Shown here in pieces: positions 18,666 to 27,546 of a stretch of 64,000 bases of DNA; the first letter of the stretch is position 1, and each line of letters starts with the position of its first letter. Under the pieces are notes generated by a model. It worked only from the letters and a program-made list of their open reading frames with translations. It did not search any database and was not told the DNA's origin. The stretch lies in NCBI GenBank assembly GCA_023023105.1, contig CP083824.1, positions 310,001 to 374,000 on the forward strand, written 5' to 3'. Position numbers and translations under genes: made by a program. Source of the DNA: Enterobacter ludwigii. Its GTDB lineage: Bacteria; Pseudomonadota; Gammaproteobacteria; Enterobacterales; Enterobacteriaceae.

Positions 18666-21488
18666 TTACAGCAACGGTTTAAGGAAGCGTGCGGTGTGCG
18701 AGGCTTCGCACTCTGCAACGGTCTCTGGCGTCCCGGAGACGAGGATTTCACCGCCGCCGCTACCGCCTTCCGGGCCAAGATCGACAATCCAGTCCGCGGT
18801 TTTAATCACGTCCAGGTTGTGTTCAATGACCACAATGGTGTTGCCCTGATCTCTGAGCTGATGCAGAACGTCCAGCAACTGCTGGATATCGGCAAAGTGC
18901 AGGCCGGTGGTTGGCTCATCCAGAATGTAGAGCGTCTGACCGGTGCCGCGTTTCGACAGCTCACGCGCCAGCTTCACGCGCTGCGCTTCACCACCCGAGA
19001 GCGTCGTTGCTGACTGTCCGAGACGGATATAGGTCAGCCCCACATCCATTAACGTTTGCAGCTTACGCGCCAGCGCCGGGACGGCATCGAAGAACTCACG
19101 TGCTTCTTCAATGGTCATATCCAGCACTTCATGGATAGTCTTGCCTTTGTACTTAATTTCCAGCGTTTCGCGGTTATAGCGTTTGCCTTTGCACTGGTCG
19201 CACGGCACGTAGATATCCGGCAGGAAGTGCATCTCAACTTTGATCACTCCGTCGCCCTGGCACGCTTCACAGCGCCCACCACGCACGTTGAAGCTGAAAC
19301 GTCCTGGTGTATAGCCGCGTGAACGAGATTCCGGTACGCCAGCAAAGAGTTCACGTACAGGCGTAAAGACGCCAGTATAGGTCGCCGGGTTAGAACGTGG
19401 GGTACGGCCAATCGGGCTCTGGTCGATGTCGATAACCTTGTCGAAATGCTCCAGACCTTGAATATCGCGGTACGGTGCTGGCTCGGCAAGCGTTGCGCCG
19501 TTCAGTGCCGTCTGTGCAATCGGGAATAGCGTATCGTTGATAAGCGTTGATTTACCTGAACCGGACACGCCAGTAATACAGGTAAACAGCCCGACAGGCA
19601 GCGTCAGGGTGACGTCTTTCAGGTTGTTGCCGCGTGCACCTGTCAGCTTCAGGACTTTTTCCGGGTTTGCTGCCACGCGCTGTTTCGGCACGTCGATCTT
19701 GCGCTTGCCGCTCATGTACTGGCCGGTCAACGATTCAGGTACCGCCATGATATCTTTCAGCGTCCCTTCCGCGACCACCTGGCCGCCATGCACGCCTGCG
19801 CCCGGGCCAATGTCGATAACGTGGTCAGCGGCGCGGATCGCGTCTTCGTCGTGCTCAACCACAATTACCGTGTTACCGAGGTTACGCAGGTGGATCAGCG
19901 TGCCGAGCAGACGTTCGTTATCACGCTGGTGCAGGCCGATAGACGGCTCATCCAGGACGTACATCACGCCGACTAAACCTGCGCCGATCTGGCTGGCAAG
20001 ACGGATACGCTGGGCTTCACCGCCGGAGAGCGTTTCAGCGGAGCGTGAAAGCGTCAGGTAGTTCAGGCCGACGTTCACCAGGAATTTCAAACGATCGCCG
20101 ATCTCTTTCAGCACTTTCTCGGCGATTTTCGCGCGCTGTCCGGAGAGCTTCAGGTTGTTGAAGAAGTCCATCGCGTGGCCGATGCTCATGTCTGAGATGG
20201 TCGGCAGCGCCGTATTTTCGACAAAGACGTGGCGCGCTTCGCGACGCAGACGCGTGCCGTCACAGGTGGCGCACGAGCGGTTGCTGATGAATTTCGCCAG
20301 TTCTTCGCGTACCGCGCTGGATTCGGTCTCTTTGTAACGGCGCTCCATGTTGTGCAGCACACCTTCAAACGGGTGGCGACGCACAGAGGTATCACCGCGA
20401 TCGTTCATGTACTTGAACTCGATGTTCTCTTTGCCGGAACCGAACAGGATCACTTTGTGCACACTCGGGCTCAGGCTGGCCCACGGGGCTTCAACATCGA
20501 ACTTATAGTGCTCTGCCAGCGATTTCAGCATCTGGAAGTAGTAGAAGTTACGCTTGTCCCAGCCGCGAATGGCCCCGCCTGCCAGGGACAGTTCTGGGTT
20601 CTGGATCACACGATCCGGGTCGAAATACTGCTGAACGCCCAGGCCGTCACACGTCGGACACGCGCCCGCCGGGTTGTTGAACGAAAACAGGCGCGGTTCC
20701 AGCTCGCGCATGCTGTAGCCGCAAATCGGGCAGGCAAAGTTAGCGGAGAAGAGCAGCTCTTCTGCTTTCGGATCGTCCATGTCGGAGACCACGGCCGTGC
20801 CGCCGGAGAGTTCCAGCGCCGTTTCAAAGGATTCCGCCAGACGCGTCGCGAGATCGTCACGTACTTTGAAGCGGTCAATCACCACTTCGATGGTGTGCTT
20901 TTTCTGCAGCTCCAGCTTGGGGGGATCTGACAGATCACACACTTCACCGTCGATACGGGCGCGGATATAACCCTGGCTTGCGAGGTTTTCCAGCGTTTTG
21001 GTGTGTTCGCCTTTACGCTCTTTAATGATGGGGGCCAGCAGCATCAGGCGTTTGCCTTCCGGCTGCGACAGCACGTTATCCACCATCTGGCTCACGGTCT
21101 GGGCCGCCAGCGGGACGTCGTGGTCCGGGCAGCGCGGCTCACCCACACGGGCATACAGCAGACGCAGGTAGTCGTGAATTTCGGTAATGGTACCGACCGT
21201 TGAACGCGGGTTGTGCGAGGTGGACTTCTGCTCAATAGAGATAGCAGGGGACAACCCTTCAATGTGGTCGACATCCGGTTTTTCCATCAGCGACAGGAAC
21301 TGACGCGCGTACGCAGAGAGTGATTCAACGTAACGACGCTGTCCTTCGGCATATAAAGTGTCGAAAGCCAGTGAGGATTTGCCAGACCCCGAAAGCCCGG
21401 TCACGACGATGAGTTTGTCGCGAGGGATTATGAGGTTGATATTCTTGAGATTGTGGGTGCGGGCGCCCCGAACTTCGATCTTATCCAT
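18666..21488 (-). CDS. uvrA: Excinuclease ABC subunit A, UvrA
   Basis: DNA-damage recognition ATPase of nucleotide excision repair, partner of UvrB. 940 residues, the E. coli length. Two ABC modules, each with a Walker A ([10 protein letters not shown] near 31 and [10 protein letters not shown] near 640) and LSGGEAQR signatures. Zinc-finger cysteine pairs CPIC/CPTC and CEAC/CDQC are intact. ATG 21486-21488. It is divergent from ssb across a gap that holds a LexA box. Confidence 0.97.
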   Translation of the reverse strand: MDKIEVRGARTHNLKNINLIIPRDKLIVVTGLSGSGKSSLAFDTLYAEGQRRYVESLSAYARQFLSLMEKPDVDHIEGLSPAISIEQKSTSHNPRSTVGTITEIHDYLRLLYARVGEPRCPDHDVPLAAQTVSQMVDNVLSQPEGKRLMLLAPIIKERKGEHTKTLENLASQGYIRARIDGEVCDLSDPPKLELQKKHTIEVVIDRFKVRDDLATRLAESFETALELSGGTAVVSDMDDPKAEELLFSANFACPICGYSMRELEPRLFSFNNPAGACPTCDGLGVQQYFDPDRVIQNPELSLAGGAIRGWDKRNFYYFQMLKSLAEHYKFDVEAPWASLSPSVHKVILFGSGKENIEFKYMNDRGDTSVRRHPFEGVLHNMERRYKETESSAVREELAKFISNRSCATCDGTRLRREARHVFVENTALPTISDMSIGHAMDFFNNLKLSGQRAKIAEKVLKEIGDRLKFLVNVGLNYLTLSRSAETLSGGEAQRIRLASQIGAGLVGVMYVLDEPSIGLHQRDNERLLGTLIHLRNLGNTVIVVEHDEDAIRAADHVIDIGPGAGVHGGQVVAEGTLKDIMAVPESLTGQYMSGKRKIDVPKQRVAANPEKVLKLTGARGNNLKDVTLTLPVGLFTCITGVSGSGKSTLINDTLFPIAQTALNGATLAEPAPYRDIQGLEHFDKVIDIDQSPIGRTPRSNPATYTGVFTPVRELFAGVPESRSRGYTPGRFSFNVRGGRCEACQGDGVIKVEMHFLPDIYVPCDQCKGKRYNRETLEIKYKGKTIHEVLDMTIEEAREFFDAVPALARKLQTLMDVGLTYIRLGQSATTLSGGEAQRVKLARELSKRGTGQTLYILDEPTTGLHFADIQQLLDVLHQLRDQGNTIVVIEHNLDVIKTADWIVDLGPEGGSGGGEILVSGTPETVAECEASHTARFLKPLL

Positions 21489-21575
21489 TCACCTTTCCCG
21501 GTTGGAACACGGATTGCCTGGTTTGTTTGAAGGACAAACGGCTGTCAGAAACGGCTAATTATGACACAATTTAAC

Positions 21576-21591
21576 CTGTTTGAATATACAG
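21576..21591. promoter_or_regulatory. LexA box between uvrA and ssb
   Basis: CTGTTTGAATATACAG (21576-21591) matches CTG-N10-CAG. One shared SOS box between divergent uvrA and ssb is also found in E. coli. Confidence 0.9.
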
Positions 21592-21739
21592 TATTGGAAT
21601 GCATTTTCCGATTGGCTATGTAACAATGTAGCGTTCGCACGAGAACTCTGGAATCCATCTCGCAGCTATCAAAATGCAGCGTGGAAATGGTACACTCGCG
21701 CGTTTACACTATTAAGAAACGTATTCAGGAGACACGAAC

Positions 21740-22264
21740 ATGGCCAGCAGAGGCGTAAACAAGGTGATTCTCGTCGGTAATCTGGGCCAGGACCCGGAAG
21801 TACGCTACATGCCGAGTGGTGGCGCAGTTGCCAACATTACGCTGGCTACTTCCGAATCCTGGCGTGATAAAGCGACCGGTGAGATGAAAGAGCAGACTGA
21901 ATGGCACCGCGTTGTGCTGTTTGGCAAACTGGCAGAAGTGGCCGGTGAATATCTGCGTAAAGGTTCTCAGGTGTATATCGAAGGCCAGCTGCGTACCCGC
22001 AAATGGACCGATCAGTCCGGAGCTGAGAAATACACTACTGAAGTTGTGGTAAACGTTGGCGGCACCATGCAGATGCTGGGTGGCCGTCAGGGCGGTGGCG
22101 CACCAGCAGGTGGCGGCCAGCAGCAGGGCGGTTGGGGTCAGCCTCAGCAGCCGCAGGGTGGCAACCAGTTTAGCGGTGGCGCACAGTCTCGCCCGCAGCA
22201 GCAGTCTGCTCCTGCACCGTCTAACGAGCCACCAATGGATTTCGACGACGATATTCCGTTCTGA
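21740..22264 (+). CDS. ssb: Single-stranded DNA-binding protein SSB
   Basis: Homotetrameric protein that coats single-stranded DNA in replication, repair and recombination. 174 residues: OB fold in about 1-115, a Gly/Gln/Pro-rich linker, and the conserved acidic tip MDFDDDIPF that binds partner proteins. ATG 21740 with CAGGAG upstream. Transcription is likely partly SOS-controlled from the shared LexA box. It is followed by a terminator shared with yjcB. Confidence 0.97.
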   Translation: MASRGVNKVILVGNLGQDPEVRYMPSGGAVANITLATSESWRDKATGEMKEQTEWHRVVLFGKLAEVAGEYLRKGSQVYIEGQLRTRKWTDQSGAEKYTTEVVVNVGGTMQMLGGRQGGGAPAGGGQQQGGWGQPQQPQGGNQFSGGAQSRPQQQSAPAPSNEPPMDFDDDIPF

Positions 22265-22281
22265 TCCCCTGATATCCAAAC

Positions 22282-22311
22282 AAAAAACCCAGACAATAGT
22301 CTGGGTTTTTT
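22282..22311. terminator. Bidirectional terminator between ssb and yjcB
   Basis: Stem AAAAAACCCAGAC (22282-22294) with GTCTGGGTTTTTT (22299-22311), loop AATA. The A-run and T-run let it act on both strands. Confidence 0.9.
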
Positions 22312-22324
22312 ATTCCGTAAGGGA

Positions 22325-22606
22325 TCAGGTAATCACCATCGGCCAGTCTGGTGGCGTGTGGCTCATCGCTTCAACCATCACCACTTTAATATTTTCCCAG
22401 ACGGCAGCGATATCCAGCAGGGTGATGCCAAGCAGGCCCGTTGCAAACCAGCAGGCTGCACCCAGCCCAAGCAGGGTGCTGATGATAGCAAGGCCAGCGT
22501 AATCAGACTTACGAAACTGAATGTTCAGCGTACTGGCTAAAAACATCAATACCGCACTCAACAACGGCCAGCGTAAGAGAACCATGCTGGTAGTAATGGT
22601 TGCCAT
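22325..22606 (-). CDS. yjcB: Inner-membrane protein YjcB
   Basis: Uncharacterised membrane protein of 93 residues, the E. coli YjcB length. Three hydrophobic stretches (about 6-25, 36-53 and 57-72) and a soluble tail ending WPMVIT. Similar to E. coli YjcB throughout. ATG 22604-22606 gives the family start MATITT. An ATG 9 bp upstream is also in frame. Convergent with ssb. No function is known. Confidence 0.85.
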   Translation of the reverse strand: MATITTSMVLLRWPLLSAVLMFLASTLNIQFRKSDYAGLAIISTLLGLGAACWFATGLLGITLLDIAAVWENIKVVMVEAMSHTPPDWPMVIT

Positions 22607-23096
22607 AAAACCCATCCTCTACAAAACAGACTCACTGAATGAAACAGTGTTTTTAATTACATAAGATATGTGAACCATATCACATTTGATGATTTATTCG
22701 CCAGTGTCAGGATGATGAAAATTGAAGGATTCATAGCTGTATGAAATGGATAGGTATCAGATAGAAAATATATCTTTGCTGGCTAATAAACCCTTTTCCC
22801 CTACTCTTCATAATGAATTCATCGAGATAGCAAAACCTCTGCAAGACGGCGCCTGTTGTACAACGTTTACAGCAATAAACCTATAGATTATGCTTGAGTG
22901 GACATATTAATTTACTCGCAGCTAACCTTTCAGGTTTTTGAATTTTATTATTATTTTTATTTCTTTGTCCGTTTTTAATTACACACAACAGTCGTTTCAT
23001 TTCGTTGTGCTGATTTTCAGCCTCCAGCTCTGGCTGACCGGTTTTTGAACCTGAAGACAGTTGCGTCCGGTTTATCGCGTGATAATCGGCAAAAAG
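22607..23096. other. AT-rich intergenic stretch upstream of yjcB, no gene seen
   Basis: About 490 bp with clearly lower GC than its surroundings. It should hold the yjcB promoter and that of the truncated gene at 23097. No RNA gene, operator or repeat was recognised. A reverse-strand open frame here has no family resemblance and no ribosome site. The low GC suggests acquired or decaying DNA next to the IS1 scar. Confidence 0.5.
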
Positions 23097-23463
23097 ATGA
23101 AAAAAAAACGATGTGAGATTGTTAATGACAGCATGCAGGCTTTGCATGCGCTGGCTAAGTTGATGCCCCAGCTTCACACTCAGTGTTCACTGGCAGAAAT
23201 GCTGGAGACGATCAATCGCTCGCTGGGGGCGAGCCTGGCCTGGGTAAGCGTTAATGATAATGACGGGCTGCACCGTGTCGTCTGCGCAGGTGAGGTGGCC
23301 TGCCACTCTTTTGAAGCCGCCGATTTTCTGGCAGGTACCCTGCTCCAGCGGCATCACCGATCATGGCGGGTGATCTACTGGAAAGAGAATATTGGCCGCG
23401 CCTTATTTCCTCCGCAGCACCCTGGCTATACGCAATTGCAAAGTGGGGTGTTATGCAAACTTT
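23097..23463 (+). pseudogene. 5' fragment of an unidentified gene, cut by IS1
   Basis: About 122 codons are open from ATG 23097 to the IS1 end at 23464, where the frame stops within the IS (TAA 23466-23468). The product begins MKKKRCEIVNDS and has an alpha/beta pattern (LAEMLETINRSLGASLAWVSV, then RVVCAGEV) resembling the start of a GAF-type sensor domain. That likeness is only by eye. A run of nine A follows the start codon. In-frame TTG 23061 is an alternative start, and no strong ribosome site is seen for either. It is not the missing start of pdeC, which encodes a transmembrane protein. Confidence 0.55.
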
Positions 23464-23478
23464 GGTAATGACTCCAAC

Positions 23479-23982
23479 TTACTGATAGTGTTTTATGTTC
23501 AGATAATGCCCGATGACTTTGTCATGCAGCTCCACCGATTTTGAGAACGACAGTGACTTCCTGCCCAGCCTTGCCAGATGCTGCCTCAGATTCAGGTTAT
23601 GCCGCTCAATGCGCTGCGTATATCGCTTGCTGATAACGTGCAGTTCTCCCTTCAGGCGTGATTCATACAGCGGCCAGCCATCCGTCATCCATACCACGAC
23701 CTCAAAGGCCGACAGCAGGCCCAGAAGACGCTCCAGCGTGGCCAACGTGCGTTCACCGAATACGTGCGCCACAACCGTCCTCCGTATCCTGTCATACGCG
23801 TAAAACAACCAGCGCTGGCGTGATTTAGCGCCGACGTAACCCCACTGTTCGTCCATTTCCGCGCAAACAATGACGTCACTGCCCGGTTGTATGCGTGAGT
23901 TTACCGACTGCGGCCTGAGTTTTTTAAGTGTCGTAAAATCGTGTTGAGGCCAACGCCCATAATGCGTGCACTGGCGCGACAT
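23479..23982 (-). CDS. insB: IS1 transposase part InsB
   Basis: Catalytic part of the IS1 transposase, 167 residues. It is made in active form only as the InsAB' fusion through a -1 frameshift at the A6C run (23919-23925 on the + strand as GTTTTTT). It contains DDE-type segments such as [20 protein letters not shown] and WMTDGWPLY and ends at HYLNIKHYQ. The frame is intact, so the element may be mobile. Confidence 0.93.
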   Translation of the reverse strand: MSRQCTHYGRWPQHDFTTLKKLRPQSVNSRIQPGSDVIVCAEMDEQWGYVGAKSRQRWLFYAYDRIRRTVVAHVFGERTLATLERLLGLLSAFEVVVWMTDGWPLYESRLKGELHVISKRYTQRIERHNLNLRQHLARLGRKSLSFSKSVELHDKVIGHYLNIKHYQ

Positions 23983-24176
23983 CCGACGCCATTCATGGCC
24001 ATATCAATGATTTTCTGATGCGTACCGGGTTGAGAAGCGGTGTAAGTGAACTGTAGCTGCCATGTTTTACGGCAGTGAGAGCAGAGATAGCGCTGATGTC
24101 CGGCAGTACTTTTACCGTTACGCACCACGCCTTCAGTAGCTGAACAGGAGGGACAGCTGATAGAAACAGAAGCCAC
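23901..24176 (-). CDS. insA: IS1 protein InsA
   Basis: 91-residue DNA-binding protein of IS1: N-terminal zinc finger (CPSC and CSHC pairs, residues 9-12 and 32-35) and helix-turn-helix ([20 protein letters not shown]). It binds the IS ends and represses transposition. It overlaps insB by 82 bp in another frame, and ribosomal slippage in the overlap yields the transposase. Confidence 0.93.
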   Translation of the reverse strand: MASVSISCPSCSATEGVVRNGKSTAGHQRYLCSHCRKTWQLQFTYTASQPGTHQKIIDMAMNGVGCRASARIMGVGLNTILRHLKNSGRSR

Positions 24177-24231
24177 TGGAGCACCTCAAAAACACCATCA
24201 TACACTAAATCAGTAAGTTGGCACCATTACC

Positions 24232-25425
24232 CGTAAACCGGATGTCGCTATCTATTATTATCGCGATACCCCATTTTATACTGGCTATAAAATGACATAT
24301 ATGCAGCGTGGGAATTATGTGGTGGTGGTCAATCCGCTTTCGTACAGCGAAGTGATGTCAAACGATCATTCCCTTTCATGGGGAGTGTACGACACGATAA
24401 CCAATGCATTCTTTTCCGTTAGCCAAAAAGCCAATGTTTCTTTATTAAATTCGATGATTCGGGATAAGGAATCGGTATTTCAAAAAGATAACCGTTTTTA
24501 TACCGTCGTAAAATCGCCAAAAAGACCGATTGCGGCTATTGTGTCAACATCGAATAAACGCTTTTATGAAACGCTTTATCATCAGGCGACATTGACGCTG
24601 CCACTGGGGATGATCTGCAGCATTATTATTTTGCTGGTTTGGTCGCGTACCCATCGTGAACTCAATTCCCCTGGGCGCTTGCTGCAACGGGCGCTGAACA
24701 AACGCCAGCTTTGCCTGCACTATCAGCCGATCATTGATATCAAGAACAATCAGTGTGTGGGGGCTGAGGCGTTGTTACGCTGGCCTGGTTTTAACGGACA
24801 GGTAATGAGCCCGGCAGAGTTTATTCCGCTGGCTGAAAAAGAGGGAATGAGCGAGCGGATAACGGATTATGTTGTTGAGGAGGTGTTCAGCGATCTGGGC
24901 CATTTCCTGGCCGCACATCCGCACCTCTATATCTCGATTAACCTGTCGGCCACGGATTTCCACTCCTCGCGGCTGATCGCCATGATTTCTGACAAGGCCC
25001 GCCACTATGACGTGCGTGCGCAGCAAATCAAGATTGAGGTGACGGAACGCGGGTTTATTGATGTGCCAAAAACCACACCGGTGATTCAGGCTTTCCGTCA
25101 GGCAGGTTATGAAGTCGCAATTGATGATTTCGGGACGGGTTACTCTAACCTGCATAACCTCTATTCGCTGAACGTTGATATCCTCAAAATCGACAAATCC
25201 TTTATCGACACCTTGACGACCAACAGCACCAGTCACTTGATCGCCGAGCATATTATTGAGATGGCACAAAGCCTGCGCCTGAAAACCATTGCGGAAGGGG
25301 TAGAGACGGCAGAGCAGGTCGGTTGGTTGTTGAAGCGCGGTGTTCAGTTCTGTCAGGGATGGCACTTCGCGAAAGCGATGCCGCCCCAGGAGTTTATGAC
25401 CTGGCAGCAGCAACCTTTGCATTGA
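24232..25425 (+). pseudogene. pdeC: Cyclic-di-GMP phosphodiesterase PdeC (YjcC), 5'-truncated by IS1
   Basis: C-terminal about 397 codons of the CSS-motif EAL phosphodiesterase. The frame is open from the first base after IS1 (RKPDVAIYYYRDTPFY), matching E. coli PdeC from about residue 125. The first transmembrane helix and the CSS motif of the periplasmic redox sensor are gone. The rest of the periplasmic domain, the second helix (PLGMICSIIILLVW) and a complete EAL domain remain: EALLRW, the DDFGTGYSN metal site, KIDKSF and EGVET. A start at ATG 24292 could still give a membrane fragment. It lies beside soxS as in E. coli. Confidence 0.9.
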
Positions 25426-25431
25426 TAGTGA

Positions 25432-25758
25432 TTAATTCAACTGGTGGCGATAATCGCTCGGCGTGCGGTCAAATTCGCGACGGAACACGCGGGAAAAGGT
25501 TTGTTGCGACACATAACCAAGATCCATCGCGATATCAAAAATGGGCCGCTGCGTTGAGCGTAGCGCCTGGGCTGCCAGCAGCAGTCTGCGCTGACGAATG
25601 TACTCACCCAACGTCTGATGCATAACCGTCCGGAACATCCTCTGTAAATACCATTTCGAATAGCCCGACTTTTTAGCGACCACATCAATGTTCAACGGTT
25701 GGTCGATATGTTCATCAATCCATTCAATAAGTGTCTGAATAATCTGCTGATGTGACAT
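25432..25758 (-). CDS. soxS: Superoxide-response activator SoxS
   Basis: AraC/XylS-family activator of 108 residues consisting of two helix-turn-helix motifs. It binds soxbox promoters of sodA, zwf, fumC, acrAB and similar genes. The sequence is nearly that of E. coli SoxS, with YSKWYLQRMFR and SQQTFSRVFRREFDRTP. It is divergent from soxR with the SoxR operator in the 97-bp gap. The stop lies 6 bp from the end of the pdeC remnant. Confidence 0.96.
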   Translation of the reverse strand: MSHQQIIQTLIEWIDEHIDQPLNIDVVAKKSGYSKWYLQRMFRTVMHQTLGEYIRQRRLLLAAQALRSTQRPIFDIAMDLGYVSQQTFSRVFRREFDRTPSDYRHQLN

Positions 25759-25825
25759 ACGGTGCCCCTCTGTAGATACAACTTTCCTGGTTGATTCGTC
25801 GTTTTCTCTGCGGGGGAGTATAATT

Positions 25826-25843
25826 CCTCAAGTTAGCTTGAGG
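25826..25843. promoter_or_regulatory. SoxR operator in the soxS promoter
   Basis: 18-bp palindrome CCTCAAGTTAGCTTGAGG, the known MerR-type SoxR site that lies in the overlong spacer of the soxS promoter and also overlaps the soxR promoter. Confidence 0.93.
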
Positions 25844-25855
25844 TAAAGAGGTTTT

Positions 25856-26314
25856 ATGGAAAAGAGATTGCCGCGAATTAAAGCGCTGTTAACTCCAGGT
25901 GAAGTGGCAAAGCGAAGCGGCGTTGCAGTATCCGCGCTCCACTTCTATGAAAGCAAAGGGTTAATCAAGAGTATCCGTAACGGTGGAAACCAGCGCCGCT
26001 ATACCCGCGATGTGCTTCGCTATGTGGCGATTATCAAAATTGCGCAGAGAATCGGAATTCCCCTGGCCACTATTGGCGAGGCATTTGGCGTGCTGCCGGA
26101 AGGTCACACGCTGAGCCCGAAAGAGTGGAAGGAGCTTTCGTCCCAGTGGCGTGAAGAGCTGGACAGGCGTATCCATACCCTGGTCGCACTGCGTGACGAG
26201 CTGGATGGCTGCATTGGTTGCGGCTGTTTGTCCCGTAGTGATTGTCCGTTGCGTAACCCGGGCGACAGGCTGGGCGAACAGGGAACGGGAGCCCGATTGC
26301 TGGAAGAGGATTAA
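25856..26314 (+). CDS. soxR: Redox-sensing regulator SoxR
   Basis: MerR-family homodimer with a [2Fe-2S] cluster that, once oxidised by redox-cycling drugs or nitric oxide, turns on soxS. 152 residues: helix-turn-helix in about 12-35, dimer helix about 80-115, cluster ligands Cys119, Cys122, Cys124 and Cys130 ([12 protein letters not shown]). All ligands are present. It starts at ATG 25856 after AGAGG and is followed by a terminator. Confidence 0.97.
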   Translation: MEKRLPRIKALLTPGEVAKRSGVAVSALHFYESKGLIKSIRNGGNQRRYTRDVLRYVAIIKIAQRIGIPLATIGEAFGVLPEGHTLSPKEWKELSSQWREELDRRIHTLVALRDELDGCIGCGCLSRSDCPLRNPGDRLGEQGTGARLLEED

Positions 26315-26321
26315 TAAAGAA

Positions 26322-26353
26322 CTAAAGCGCCACATAAGGGCGCTTTAGTTTTT
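26322..26353 (+). terminator. Rho-independent terminator after soxR
   Basis: Stem CTAAAGCGCC (26322-26331) with GGCGCTTTAG (26339-26348) followed by TTTTTC. Confidence 0.88.
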
Positions 26354-26580
26354 CCCGGTCTTTGTCTTTCTCTCTATCCCGCTGGTTCACGGGAGGGTTT
26401 CCCCCGACATCAGCACCCCTCATGTCGAGCTGGTTGGGGAGGTTCCGGATTGTGCTGACACTTTAATTCTATGCAAGCCCCGTCATTTCGCCAGCCACGC
26501 CGGTTGTTTTTTAGCCGAATTTTTTTCGCGGTGTTGTTCGATTTTCTATAGTTAAAAAGTATGAATAACAGGAGACAACC

Positions 26581-27252
26581 ATGCTTACGGTACATCACCT
26601 TAACCAGTCGCGCTCACATCGTGTGATCTGGGCGCTGGAAGAACTCGCCCTGCCTTATGAGATCATTCACTACCAGCGCGAAAAGAACATGCTGGCTCCT
26701 GAGTCCCTCAAAAAAGTGCACCCGTTGGGCAAATCGCCGGTCGTCGAAGATAATGGCCTGATTCTGGCGGAGTCAGGCGCCATTCTGGAGTATTTGCAGG
26801 AAACGTACGATCCCGACTCACGGTTGAAACCCTTGGATCCCGCTCATAAGGTGCAATACCGCTTCTGGCTGCATTATGCCGAAGGGTCGCTGATGCCGCT
26901 GTTGTTAATGAAGCTGGTGTTTAACAGCCTCGGTAAACCTCCCGTCCCGTTTGGTATCAGAACGCTGGGTAAAGCGCTGGGACAGGGAGTGCAGAAAGCC
27001 TATCTTAACCGCCAGCTGGAAACCCATGCGCGCTTTATTGAGTCGCATCTTGCTAAAAACAGCTGGTTTGCCGGGGATTCGCTCAGCATGGCCGACATCC
27101 AGATGAGTTTCCCGATTTTTGCCCTGCTGGCGCGCGGTGGCATCAATAATCTGCCGCATATTCAGGCATGGAAGAAAAAGGTTGAGAACAGCCCCGGGTG
27201 GAAAAGAACGCTGGAACAAGGTGGGCCATTATCTATCCCGGGGGACGATTGA
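26581..27252 (+). CDS. Glutathione S-transferase family protein
   Basis: Cytosolic GST-like protein of 223 residues. N-terminal thioredoxin-fold domain (about 1-80) with the cis-proline and substrate-binding motif HPLGKSPVVEDNG and ESGAILEYL, then an all-helical C-terminal domain with SMADIQMSFP. The substrate is unknown. A GST gene beside soxR also occurs in Salmonella, and it suggests a part in oxidative or electrophile stress. GGAG precedes ATG 26581. It is not seen at this place in E. coli K-12. Confidence 0.85.
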   Translation: MLTVHHLNQSRSHRVIWALEELALPYEIIHYQREKNMLAPESLKKVHPLGKSPVVEDNGLILAESGAILEYLQETYDPDSRLKPLDPAHKVQYRFWLHYAEGSLMPLLLMKLVFNSLGKPPVPFGIRTLGKALGQGVQKAYLNRQLETHARFIESHLAKNSWFAGDSLSMADIQMSFPIFALLARGGINNLPHIQAWKKKVENSPGWKRTLEQGGPLSIPGDD

Positions 27253-27274
27253 AATGTAAACAAATTGCGCATAA

Positions 27275-27433
27275 ACGATAACGTTTGCGCATCCTCTGTT
27301 TATTTCTTCAGCGTCATAAGTGAATTTTAGCGAAAAACGACAAAGTTCAGTTGAAAAGGGCGGTGATTAGGCTAGATAATCGTTTGCCTTAATTTGACCA
27401 CCCGTTTGTAAGCGCGGAGCTAAACGTTTGCTT
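27275..27433 (+). promoter_or_regulatory. Candidate PurR operators upstream of ghxP
   Basis: Three PurR-like sites in the 294-bp leader: ACGATAACGTTTGCGC at 27275-27290 (13 of 16 to ACGCAAACGTTTGCGT), AGATAATCGTTTGCCT at 27374-27389 (weaker), and AGCTAAACGTTTGCTT at 27418-27433 (12 of 16). ghxP is reported in the PurR regulon of E. coli. Binding here is inferred. Confidence 0.55.
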
Positions 27434-27546
27434 TTTATGTGACGCCCTTTCGTCACCAACGCAACTCAAGGATTTGACGTTTAGCTGGCAGTGGCGTCTC
27501 CACCACGCTTACGGACTTTCTAAAAAACTCTCAGGGGATGTTTTCT

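Larger units (their letters stand above)
23464..24231 (-). mobile_element. IS1-family insertion sequence, 768 bp, complete
   Basis: Exactly 768 bp, the IS1 length. Terminal inverted repeats: GGTAATGACTCCAACTTACT at 23464 and, read on the other strand from 24231, GGTAATGGTGCCAACTTACT. It carries insA and insB on the minus strand. The 9-bp flanks GCAAACTTT (left) and CGTAAACCG (right) differ, so there is no target duplication, as expected when an IS1 has caused an adjacent deletion or two copies have recombined. It joins two unrelated gene fragments. Confidence 0.96.

Noticed and set aside
20229..20930. Long open frame (233 codons) antisense to uvrA
   Set aside because: It is a shadow of the GC-rich conserved uvrA coding strand, with no motif of its own.
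22881..23177. Reverse-strand open frame of 98 codons in the AT-rich gap upstream of yjcB
   Set aside because: No family resemblance or ribosome site, and it overlaps the likely start of the truncated gene. Composition is typical of chance in AT-rich DNA.
23455..24240. IS1 as a simple insertion with target duplication
   Set aside because: The 9-bp flanks differ and the genes on both sides are unrelated, so a simple insertion does not fit.
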